A stretch of DNA of 64,000 bases from Rhodothermales bacterium (lineage in GTDB: Bacteria; Bacteroidota; Rhodothermia; Rhodothermales; UBA10348): NCBI GenBank assembly GCA_017643395.1, contig JAEPNP010000001.1:331806-395805 (forward strand), given 5' to 3'. The translations under genes were made by a program, and so were the position numbers. Every line of letters begins with the position of its first letter. Position 1 is the first letter of the stretch. The notes under the pieces were generated by a model. The model saw only the letters and a list, made by a program, of their open reading frames with translations, did not search any database and was not told the origin of the DNA. Below are positions 15,504-23,054 of this stretch, in pieces.

Positions 15504-17377
15504 TGCGCATCGAGATCCGGCCCGACCCCGCGCTGTGGAGTGAGCTGGTACAGCGCCCTACCGCTCCGCTGGAGGATGCCGTCGCCGGCATCGACGAGAT
15601 CATGCAGGCCGTGCGGGATTCGGGCGATGCGGCCCTGCTGGACTTGACCGAGCGCTTTGACGGCGTTCGGCTGGAGAATTTGCGCGTGCCCTCCGAGGCC
15701 TTCGAGGCCGCGCGGGAACAGGTATCACCCGAACTTCGCGCCGCGATTCGCACCGCTGTGCGCAACCTGACCTTGTTTCACGAGGCCCAGCGGGAGCCCG
15801 TCCGGCGCATTGAAACCACCGCGGGCGTGACGTGCTGGCGGCGGTCGGTGCCGATAGAGCGTGTCGGGCTGTACGTGCCCGGCGGAACTGCGCCGCTCTT
15901 CAGCACCGTGTTGATGCTGGGCGTGCCGGCGCGGCTGGCCGGTTGCAGCACGCGGGTGCTCTGCACGCCCCCGGACTCACGCGGAAACGTGCACCCGGCG
16001 ATTCTCTTCGCCGCTCACGAGGTCGGCATTGAAGACGTCTACCGGGTGGGCGGCGCACAGGCCATCGCTGCCATGGCCCTGGGCACCGAGTCCGTCCCGA
16101 AGGTGGACAAACTCTTTGGCCCGGGAAACCAGTATGTGACCGCAGCCAAGCAGTGGGCCGCAATGCGCGGGATCGCCGTGGACCTGCCCGCCGGGCCGAC
16201 GGAGGTCGGGATCCTGGCGGACGCTTCGGCCAACCCGGTGTTTGTGGCCGCCGACATGCTGTCGCAGGCCGAGCACGGGCCCGACTCGCACGTATTCGTG
16301 GTGCTCACCGATGACGCGTTGCTGAAACCCCTCCGGACAGCCCTGGAAGAGCAGCTGGCGGAGCTGCCTCGCGCCGATGTGGCCCAGGAGGCCCTGACGC
16401 ACAGCGTGGTGGTGGTCGAGCCTGACCCGGATCGAGCTGTCGAATTGATCGACGCGTACGCTGCCGAGCACCTCATCCTCGCTACCGAAAACGCTTCCGG
16501 AATTGCATCCCGCATCACGCAGGCCGGATCTGTGTTCGTCGGGCACCTGACACCGGAGAGCGCAGGCGACTACGCTTCCGGAACCAACCACACACTGCCG
16601 ACGGGCGGTGCCGCGCGAGCGTTTTCCGGCGTGAGCCTGGACTCCTTCGTGCGCAAAATCACGTTCCAGGAGATCTCCGAGCAGGGATTGCGCCGCCTGG
16701 GTCCGGCGGTCATAACCATGGCAGAAGCGGAGGCGCTGAGAGGACACGCGCTCGCCGTTCAGCGCCGGCTTGAGCAGCTGCCGGAAGGCAGCGCTGTCGA
16801 AGATCGTCTGGGGGTCGTCACTCGCCAGACCTCGGAGACAGACATCTTTGTGCGCCTCAACCTGGACGGCGCCGGGCGATCGTTCATCGACACAGGACTC
16901 GGGTTCTTCGACCATATGCTGACCCAGATTGCCCGTCACGGCGGGGTGGATCTCGAGGTGCGTGTACAGGGAGACCTGGAGGTGGACGAGCACCATACCG
17001 TGGAAGACACGGCCATCGCCCTGGGTGCGGCCCTCAGGCAAGCGTTGGGCGACAAGCGAGGCATCGAGCGCTACGCGTTTCTGCTGCCCATGGACGAGGC
17101 CCTGGCCCACGTCGCCCTGGATTTGGGCGGGCGCAGCCACCTGGTCTGGGAGGTGCCTTTCTCACGAGAAGTCGTGGGTGACGTGCCTACGGAGATGTGG
17201 CAGCACTTCTTCAAGAGTTTCTGCGACGCGGCCGCCTGCAACCTCAACATCAAGGCATCCGGCGAGAACGACCACCACGTCATTGAGGCCGTATTTAAAG
17301 GCCTTGCCCGCAGCCTGCGGCAGGCCGTGCGCCAGAGTGGCGGCAGCGACATTCCCAGCACGAAGGGCACACTGTGA
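15503..17377 (+). CDS. hisD-hisB: Fused histidinol dehydrogenase (HisD) and imidazoleglycerol-phosphate dehydratase (HisB)
   Basis: 624 aa in one uninterrupted frame. Residues 1-425 are a complete HisD: GGAQAIAAMALGTE, the zinc and catalytic residues Gln 255 and His 258 (QAEHGPDSH), Glu 322-His 323, Asp 356 (GDYASGTNH) and His 415 (RGHALAVQRR). Residues 440-624 are a complete HisB dehydratase domain: GFFDHMLTQIARHGG, the manganese motifs HHTVED (497-502) and DHHVIEA (590-596). HisD does the last two oxidations to histidine and HisB the dehydration of imidazoleglycerol phosphate, so they are not consecutive steps. In Bacteroidota hisC usually lies between them and HisB usually also carries a phosphatase domain; both are absent here. 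TGATG and GTGA overlaps couple it to hisG and hisH. Confidence 0.95.
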   Translation: MRIEIRPDPALWSELVQRPTAPLEDAVAGIDEIMQAVRDSGDAALLDLTERFDGVRLENLRVPSEAFEAAREQVSPELRAAIRTAVRNLTLFHEAQREPVRRIETTAGVTCWRRSVPIERVGLYVPGGTAPLFSTVLMLGVPARLAGCSTRVLCTPPDSRGNVHPAILFAAHEVGIEDVYRVGGAQAIAAMALGTESVPKVDKLFGPGNQYVTAAKQWAAMRGIAVDLPAGPTEVGILADASANPVFVAADMLSQAEHGPDSHVFVVLTDDALLKPLRTALEEQLAELPRADVAQEALTHSVVVVEPDPDRAVELIDAYAAEHLILATENASGIASRITQAGSVFVGHLTPESAGDYASGTNHTLPTGGAARAFSGVSLDSFVRKITFQEISEQGLRRLGPAVITMAEAEALRGHALAVQRRLEQLPEGSAVEDRLGVVTRQTSETDIFVRLNLDGAGRSFIDTGLGFFDHMLTQIARHGGVDLEVRVQGDLEVDEHHTVEDTAIALGAALRQALGDKRGIERYAFLLPMDEALAHVALDLGGRSHLVWEVPFSREVVGDVPTEMWQHFFKSFCDAAACNLNIKASGENDHHVIEAVFKGLARSLRQAVRQSGGSDIPSTKGTL

Positions 17378-17958
17378 GTCAGGTTGCCGTCGTTCGATAC
17401 AACGCTGGAAACATCAGCAGCGTGTCACACGCCCTGCGGCGGTTGGGCGTGGCGTTCGAAGTCACCAACGACCACGATGCGCTGCGAGCCGCCGACCGCG
17501 TGATCTTTCCCGGCGTAGGCGAGGCCTCATCGGCCATGGCCTACCTGCGAGAGCGCGAATTGCACACGCTTATCCCATCGCTCACGCAGCCGGTTCTGGG
17601 TATCTGCCTGGGTCTGCAACTGATGTGTGACGCGTCCGATGAAAACGAGGCTACCTGCCTGGGCATATTCCCGGGACGGGTGCGCCTGTTTCCTCCGCGG
17701 GACAAGGTTCCCCACATCGGATGGAACTCGATTCACGACCTCCGGGGGCCCTTGTTCAAAGGCATCCCGGACGGAGCACACGTGTACTTTGTGCACGGCT
17801 ATTACGCTGAATTGGGCGCCCAGACGACCGCGCGCACGGATTACGTCCTGCCCTTCAGCGCCGGGTTGTCCGGCGGCAACTTCCACTCCGTGCAGTTTCA
17901 CCCGGAAAAGAGCGGTGACGTCGGGGCCGCCATCCTGCAGAACTTCCTGAGCATCTGA
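17374..17958 (+). CDS. hisH: Imidazole glycerol phosphate synthase, glutamine amidotransferase subunit
   Basis: 194 aa, GTG start overlapping the hisDB stop (GTGA). Class I glutamine amidotransferase supplying ammonia to HisF. The nucleophile Cys in LGICLGLQLM and the His-x-Glu of QFHPEKSG complete the triad; N-terminal VVRYNAGNISS and PGVGEASSAM are typical HisH segments. Its partner hisF is not adjacent but about 32 kb away (49406-50182). The stop overlaps the following 91-aa ORF (TGATG). Confidence 0.95.
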   Translation: MSQVAVVRYNAGNISSVSHALRRLGVAFEVTNDHDALRAADRVIFPGVGEASSAMAYLRERELHTLIPSLTQPVLGICLGLQLMCDASDENEATCLGIFPGRVRLFPPRDKVPHIGWNSIHDLRGPLFKGIPDGAHVYFVHGYYAELGAQTTARTDYVLPFSAGLSGGNFHSVQFHPEKSGDVGAAILQNFLSI

Positions 17959-18233
17959 TGTCCTACACGCTTGTCGGCAAACAGGTGCGCGTGCACCTCT
18001 ACAACCGCGCCGGAATCACCCTCGGCACCGTGACGGGCCGTGTGGCCGACTATGCACCCAGAGTGCAGGTAGCCCCCGGCATGCACAAGGACCTGGTCTA
18101 CGTGGTGGATATTGAGACCGGCGATCCTGAGGTCCCCTATACAAACAGCTCGGGAGAGGACAATGAGTCCTGGTTCGCGGTGCAGGACATCGAGGTGATC
18201 GAAGGGGAAGGACCACGGCTCTTTACCAACTGA
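17958..18233 (+). CDS. Uncharacterised 91-aa protein coupled to hisH
   Basis: 91 aa, ATG at 17958 sharing a base with the hisH stop (TGATG). No signal peptide or membrane segment. The sequence alternates short strands (VGKQVRVHLYNRAG, LGTVTGRVADYAPRVQVAP, KDLVYVVDIETGDPEVPY) and ends with an acidic segment (FAVQDIEVIEGEG), suggesting a small SH3/KOW-like beta-barrel; this is a guess from pattern only. It sits where hisA stands in many Bacteroidota operons but is far too short for HisA. No homology can be assigned here. Confidence 0.7.
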   Translation: MSYTLVGKQVRVHLYNRAGITLGTVTGRVADYAPRVQVAPGMHKDLVYVVDIETGDPEVPYTNSSGEDNESWFAVQDIEVIEGEGPRLFTN

Positions 18234-18291
18234 GTCACGCCGTAGCCCTGCGCCTCCCAGTGCCTTGATCGCAGGCCTGCACCGACAGTAC

Positions 18292-18314
18292 CCTCCATGG
18301 CCAATTATTGGAGG
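18292..18314 (+). promoter_or_regulatory. Shine-Dalgarno sequestering hairpin before the cytochrome gene
   Basis: CCTCCA (18292-18297) is an exact complement of TGGAGG (18309-18314), which contains the Shine-Dalgarno GGAGG placed 5 nt before ATG 18320. The 11-nt loop holds CCAATTATT. A strong SD is itself uncommon in this window. If the stem forms in mRNA, ribosome access to the gene would depend on opening it. Confidence 0.45.
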
Positions 18315-18319
18315 TATCC

Positions 18320-19054
18320 ATGCTTCGCCTGCTACTCGCCGCCGTCCTTGTAGCCCCGCTGGCTATTCCCGCACAAGCCCAGCGCACGCCACAAAACCTG
18401 CAGGTCCTGCCGCGGGACTGGAGTCGTGGCCAGGTGATCAGCCTGATGCGGCAGTTTTCATTCGGCACCGGCCTGCGGTGTGAGGGCTGCCACTATGATC
18501 CGGTCGGTGAGGGCAACTTCCAGGATATCGACTTTGCCAGCGACGAGAACCCGCTGAAGGAGAAGGCCCGCTTCATGATTCGCATGACGCGCAATCTCAA
18601 CGACGCGATTCTTCCCATGGTGCCCAATCGCGACGACCCGCCCGTCGTGATCACCTGCAAGACGTGCCACCGGGGCGTAGCCAAACCACGCACGCTCATG
18701 CAGGAACTGCTGCTGACGGCGCACGAGTCGGGAGGCGATTCTGCGGCCACACAGTACCGGGACCTGCGCGAGAGCAGTGGCATGGCCGGCGTCTACGACT
18801 TCAGGGAATGGGAAACCAATGAGGTAGCCTCCCAGCTGGCCGAGGCCGGCAAGGTGGACGATGCAATCGTCATCTACGAGCTGAACGCCGAGTTCCATCC
18901 CGAATCCTCCAGCATTCAGTTGGCTCTTGGCCAGCTTTATGAGGGCAAGGGGGATGTCGAGGCCGCTATTGCAGCCTATGAGAGGGCCATTGAACTGGGC
19001 GCACCCGCGAATCGTGTGCAGCCGCGCATTGACGATCTGCGCGGAGACAACTGA
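18320..19054 (+). CDS. Exported two-haem c-type cytochrome (reaction-centre cytochrome subunit family) with TPR tail
   Basis: 244 aa from ATG 18320, supported by GGAGG at 18310-18314. Signal peptide MLRLLLAAVLVAPLAIPAQAQ. Two covalent haem sites, CEGCH and CKTCH, about 60 residues apart; the surrounding pattern (LMRQFSFGTGLRCEGCH ... DFASDENPLKEKARFMIRMTRNLN) is that of the PSRC cytochrome family (PF02276-like), which is widespread in non-phototrophs. The C-terminal 60 residues look like one or two TPR units (GDVEAAIAAYERAIELG), so it may dock on a partner. Periplasmic electron transfer is inferred. No reaction-centre or photosynthesis gene is present. Stop and convergent stop abut (TGATCA). 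Confidence 0.9.
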   Translation: MLRLLLAAVLVAPLAIPAQAQRTPQNLQVLPRDWSRGQVISLMRQFSFGTGLRCEGCHYDPVGEGNFQDIDFASDENPLKEKARFMIRMTRNLNDAILPMVPNRDDPPVVITCKTCHRGVAKPRTLMQELLLTAHESGGDSAATQYRDLRESSGMAGVYDFREWETNEVASQLAEAGKVDDAIVIYELNAEFHPESSSIQLALGQLYEGKGDVEAAIAAYERAIELGAPANRVQPRIDDLRGDN

Positions 19055-21754
19055 TCAGACGCCGAACCAGTAGTTCAGCTTCAGCATCACCACGTTGTAG
19101 GCGTCTGCGCCCAACAGCGCGTCCACGTCCCGGCGGAAGCTGAAGTCCCCCTGCACAATGCGATCACTTTGCTGGCGCTGCCAGACCAGGAATAGCGTAG
19201 AACCAGGGCGATATTCCCATCGCAAGACCGCATTGCCGATCAGGGAACGCACATTGAAGTCTCGCTCCCGGGTGCTCGCATCGGCCACTCCGTCGCCGTC
19301 AAAATCGAAGTAGCGCGTGTCCCCCTCGCGGCAGGTCCGGCCCGCGCTGCAGCCGCTACCAGCCGGTGTGCCCTCTCGAAAGTCGTCGAAGTCAAAGGAC
19401 ATGGCACGCACCAGCTGGCGGTAGGAGGTGTAGTCACCGGCCGACAGTAGCGGCTGCGCATACACCTGCAGACTCAGCCGAGGGTTGAGGGCCACGTCGA
19501 TCCGCGTTTCCACGGACAGCTCCGAGCGCTCCAGGTACCCGAAGATGTAGCGGCGACCGAACGTTTCGACGTAGGCGGCGTCCGCGATGCTCGTGACGTA
19601 CTGGGCCGGATTTGTGGATCTGCCAAAGATTGGCGTCAGGCCGACTTCAACCCGCGGGCTGGGCCGATACTCGGCCTCGAATCCGAACGAGAGCTCATCG
19701 CCCGAACCATTCGTACCAGCCGCGTATTCGACCCGGGGGCCGAAGCTGAACGATGTGCGCGGGTCGGTCGAGAATCCGATGTCGAAGCCGCGGGAGGCTG
19801 GCTCACGGATCAGTGGTCCGCCCCGCGTTGCCGTGCGGTTGGTGAGCGGTGGCCGGTAGTCAACGCTGCCCTCCACGCTCCAGTAGTTGAGGAACTGCGC
19901 GTCGGCACCCAGCCGCACGAATCCACGGACGTGCGCATCGCTCCAGCTGCCGTCCAGGGCCTCGTGGCTCCAGTTGTGGAAGGTGAACGCAGAGACGCGG
20001 TAGTTGCGGAGCACCCTACCGGGCTGAATCTCCTGATACTGAATCCGGGCACCGCCGTCGAGCACTTCCTGGCGGTTCGAGAAGCCCAGGTCGTTGGTCT
20101 CGAATCCGGGCGTCACCTGGGCCGCCCAGACGGCTCCAGTCCAGTGCCGGCCACGCTCGCGTGAGAGGGTTGCTCGCCAGTCGAGACCTGACATGGTGGT
20201 CCTTGTCGGATCCAGCTCCAGGCGGGTCGCGTCAGGCCGCTGGTAGTAGTGATTCGAGGAACGCTGCACTCGGAGCAGCGCCTCCTCGTCCCCACGGATA
20301 TGACTGCCGGCCACGTAGCCCTGGAACGACCACTCGCGGTCTGCCCACTGGTGCTGCCAGTCCAGTCCGGCATTGAAGGCCGACGAGGTGAGAAAGTTGA
20401 AGGATCCGTCTTCCGGGAGTCCCCTGTGCATGGCCGTGGCGATGGCACCGACCGTCGAAGCGCCGCCGTTGAACTCCTGCTGCAAACGCACCACTCCGAA
20501 GCCCGTACGAGGCTCCACGGTGAAGCGTGCCCGGGTGTCGGTCTGCTGAAAAAAGGCCTCGCCTTCTTCCTTTTGTGTCAGGGCCGTGAGCACCCCCACG
20601 GACAGGCCGTTGGACGTGCGCCCTGTCAGCTTTGCGGCTCCGAGAATCGTCGCTGCTTCGGGTTCGTCGACGAATGTGGCACCGTCCGGGGCGCGACCCG
20701 ACGGCGCGCGTCCGATCCGGCGGGAGTAGAACAGAAAGCTCCGGCCGGAGAGCCTGAAGTCGAAGATGCGCGCGTCTTCGACAAAGAAGGGTCGGCGTTC
20801 AGGGAAGAAGGTCTCGAACGCCGTCAGATTGATGACGGCCGGATCCGCCTCCACCTGACCGAAGTCGGGGTTGATGGTCGCGTCCAGATTGAACTGGGCG
20901 CCGATGCCGTAGCGAAGATCAAATCCCGCCCGACCTCCGAATCCGGAGCCGTCCTCAAAGGGGTTGCCGGCCACCTTGGGAGAGCTCTCCGCCCGGGACA
21001 ACAGGTAGGGTCGCACCTCAAGTCGGGTCGACGCGCGGGGGATGACCACGTTCTCCAGCCGACCGAACTGGGACACCCGGCCGCTTTGCAGCTGGGATAT
21101 CAGCGCAAACTGGGTCTCCTCAGTCGTGCTGAATTTGTGACGCACGTACTCGACACCCCAGGTCTGCGGCTCCGGAGAGGCCGCGTAACGCATCTGCGAC
21201 AGCGGGATGCGCATCTCGACGCTCCATCCGTCTTCCAGCATCTGCACGGCCGATGTCCATACGGCGTCCCAACTGCCGTCGAGCTCCCCGTCATCGTAGA
21301 GATACATGTCCAGCTGCACGTTGGCCGCGCTCACCGCGAACAGATAGCCGGTGCGCAAGTCGAGGTTGGTGTCGAACGCGACCATGAAGTCGTCATACTG
21401 CCCGCGCTCGTCCCGTCGCACCAACTGCCGGGCGATGGTCGAAGGCTCCGGGTCCCACATACGCGCCGAGACGTACACCGCGCTCCCGTCGAACATGGTG
21501 CGGGCCTCCGTGCGGATCGTGGCGGGCGCGCCTTCCACGGGAGTCTGCTGAACGAAGCCGGTCGCAATCGGGACAGCCTGCCAGGCCTCCTCGTCGATGT
21601 GCCCGTCAATGACCACGTCTCCGGCCTTTACACCGGCGCTGACGCTCGGCAAGGGGACGGCGGATTCTTGTGCCGCCGCGGGACGGCCGGCGAGCGACAG
21701 GAGGAGCACAGAGCCCATCGCACAGGATATCTTGCGCGCCCAATTGGTGACCAT
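19055..21754 (-). CDS. DUF5916-type outer-membrane protein, second paralogue
   Basis: About 899 aa from ATG 21754 (MVTNWARKISCAMGSVLLLSLAG, signal peptide ending near AAAQ); an in-frame ATG at 21757 is equally possible. The N-domain is CBM9/DOMON-like (DVVIDGHIDEEAWQAVP ... DNNL-type beta-sandwich), followed by the family motif ETFFPERRPFFVEDARIF and a long barrel ending in LKLNYWFGV. Same architecture as the protein at 2116-4479 but clearly divergent, so not a recent duplicate. The start codon overlaps the start region of the divergent M24 gene. Confidence 0.85.
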   Translation of the reverse strand: MVTNWARKISCAMGSVLLLSLAGRPAAAQESAVPLPSVSAGVKAGDVVIDGHIDEEAWQAVPIATGFVQQTPVEGAPATIRTEARTMFDGSAVYVSARMWDPEPSTIARQLVRRDERGQYDDFMVAFDTNLDLRTGYLFAVSAANVQLDMYLYDDGELDGSWDAVWTSAVQMLEDGWSVEMRIPLSQMRYAASPEPQTWGVEYVRHKFSTTEETQFALISQLQSGRVSQFGRLENVVIPRASTRLEVRPYLLSRAESSPKVAGNPFEDGSGFGGRAGFDLRYGIGAQFNLDATINPDFGQVEADPAVINLTAFETFFPERRPFFVEDARIFDFRLSGRSFLFYSRRIGRAPSGRAPDGATFVDEPEAATILGAAKLTGRTSNGLSVGVLTALTQKEEGEAFFQQTDTRARFTVEPRTGFGVVRLQQEFNGGASTVGAIATAMHRGLPEDGSFNFLTSSAFNAGLDWQHQWADREWSFQGYVAGSHIRGDEEALLRVQRSSNHYYQRPDATRLELDPTRTTMSGLDWRATLSRERGRHWTGAVWAAQVTPGFETNDLGFSNRQEVLDGGARIQYQEIQPGRVLRNYRVSAFTFHNWSHEALDGSWSDAHVRGFVRLGADAQFLNYWSVEGSVDYRPPLTNRTATRGGPLIREPASRGFDIGFSTDPRTSFSFGPRVEYAAGTNGSGDELSFGFEAEYRPSPRVEVGLTPIFGRSTNPAQYVTSIADAAYVETFGRRYIFGYLERSELSVETRIDVALNPRLSLQVYAQPLLSAGDYTSYRQLVRAMSFDFDDFREGTPAGSGCSAGRTCREGDTRYFDFDGDGVADASTRERDFNVRSLIGNAVLRWEYRPGSTLFLVWQRQQSDRIVQGDFSFRRDVDALLGADAYNVVMLKLNYWFGV

Positions 21755-21755
21755 C

Positions 21756-23054
21756 ATGCGACTGTCTCTGGTTCTGATCCTTGTTCTGGCGGCCTGCCGT
21801 GCCGAGCCGCAAACCCAGACCCTGTTCGAGGGGGATCCGTGGCCGGAGATCCGGCAGAATCGCATCCACAATCTATTGCCTGCCGCCATGGATCGCGCGG
21901 GTGTGGACGGGTGGCTGACCGTCTGCCGTGAGAACAACAATGACCCGATGGCGCGTCACGTGGGCTGCGAAAACGCGGGTGGTACGGCGGCATTCCTGTT
22001 CTTTCGCACGGGCGATGGGGTCGAGCCGGTGGCCATCTCCCCGGCTGGAGAGGCGACCTCGCTTGCCGAACTCGGCACGCATCGTGTGGTCGCCATCGAG
22101 CGCGGGAGTAGCGTATGGGACGCGGTGGTGGCGGAGCTCGAGCGGTATGATGTTCAGTCGCTTGCGGTTAATCGAGGGCGTCGCGCGGCGGCCGATGGGC
22201 TCTCCTCGCTCCAATGGGAAGCGCTGCAAGCAGGCCTGGGTCCTGCGTGGAGCGCGCGGTTGGTTTCTTCTGAGCCTCTGATTGTCTCCTGGCTGGCCGT
22301 CAAGACTCCGGAGGAGGTGGCCATCATGCGGCGGGCGGCCGAGGTGACCGCCCAGTGGGAGGTCGAGGCGTATGCCGCGGCCGTGCCGGGCGTGACGACG
22401 GACCTGGACATCGCAAATTTCCTGGAGGCCCGCATGGCGGAGGCCGGGGTTGGAGATGCGTGGAGCCCTGCCCAGAATCCGGCCGTGAACTCCGGCAAGG
22501 ACCGCGGGCACTCCCACCCGACACCCAGGGTTATCCAGCCCGGGGACTTCATTCAGACCGATTTCGGGATTCGGGTGCACGACATGTGGGTGACCGACAT
22601 TCAGCGGTTTGCCTATGTGCTCGGACCGGAAGAGGTGGAAGCGCCTCCGGAAGCATTCCGGAAGTGGGAGGCTGCGATTCGGGGGAGCCGCGCTGCCTTT
22701 GCGGCCATGCGTCCCGGCGCATTCGGATCGGAGGTGGACCGTGCCCAGCGGGAGGTGCTCGAAGAATCCGGTTCGCTGCCGGTCATGTGGAGCACCGGCC
22801 ATCCCGTCGGGTTCTGGGCGCACGACGTCGGGCCGCGGCTCGGTGGTGGACATCTGGGCCGCGAGTTGGACCGGTCACCCGAGAACGAACTGGCTCCGGG
22901 GATGACGTTTGCGTTTGACGGCTTCTTTTCGTGGCCGTTGACCGACTCCACGACCAAGACCATCTCCGTGGAGGACATGGTGGTCATCACGGAGACCGGA
23001 GCGGAGTGGCTGACCCCACCTCAGGAGGACCTGATCCTCATCCCGTACCGGTAG
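21756..23054 (+). CDS. M24-family Xaa-Pro aminopeptidase-like lipoprotein
   Basis: 432 aa from ATG 21756 (lipoprotein signal MRLSLVLILVLAAC, Cys 14). Creatinase-like N-domain, then the pita-bread catalytic domain. Metal ligands: Asp in QTDFGI, Asp in VTDIQRF, His in STGHPVGFW and Glu in ISVEDMVV. The fourth ligand, normally Glu in an EPG-type segment, reads Asp in TFAFDGFFSW, which is unusual. It is probably a periplasmic or surface-anchored peptidase acting on proline peptides, if the changed ligand still allows metal binding. It overlaps the convergent membrane gene by 17 nt. Confidence 0.85.
   Translation: MRLSLVLILVLAACRAEPQTQTLFEGDPWPEIRQNRIHNLLPAAMDRAGVDGWLTVCRENNNDPMARHVGCENAGGTAAFLFFRTGDGVEPVAISPAGEATSLAELGTHRVVAIERGSSVWDAVVAELERYDVQSLAVNRGRRAAADGLSSLQWEALQAGLGPAWSARLVSSEPLIVSWLAVKTPEEVAIMRRAAEVTAQWEVEAYAAAVPGVTTDLDIANFLEARMAEAGVGDAWSPAQNPAVNSGKDRGHSHPTPRVIQPGDFIQTDFGIRVHDMWVTDIQRFAYVLGPEEVEAPPEAFRKWEAAIRGSRAAFAAMRPGAFGSEVDRAQREVLEESGSLPVMWSTGHPVGFWAHDVGPRLGGGHLGRELDRSPENELAPGMTFAFDGFFSWPLTDSTTKTISVEDMVVITETGAEWLTPPQEDLILIPYR

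Noticed and set aside
18297-18353. 18-codon ORF starting inside the hairpin loop before the cytochrome gene
   Set aside because: ATG 18297 opens a short frame that overlaps the cytochrome start in another frame. It has no ribosome-binding site, and the codons look random. Not supported.
20249-21931. 560-codon plus-strand frame opposite the second DUF5916 gene
   Set aside because: Antisense shadow: the minus-strand frame has a signal peptide and family motifs, the plus-strand text does not. The same applies to large frames opposite the metalloprotease (12802-15048), uvrB (39963-41591) and the hisDB gene (15977-17140).
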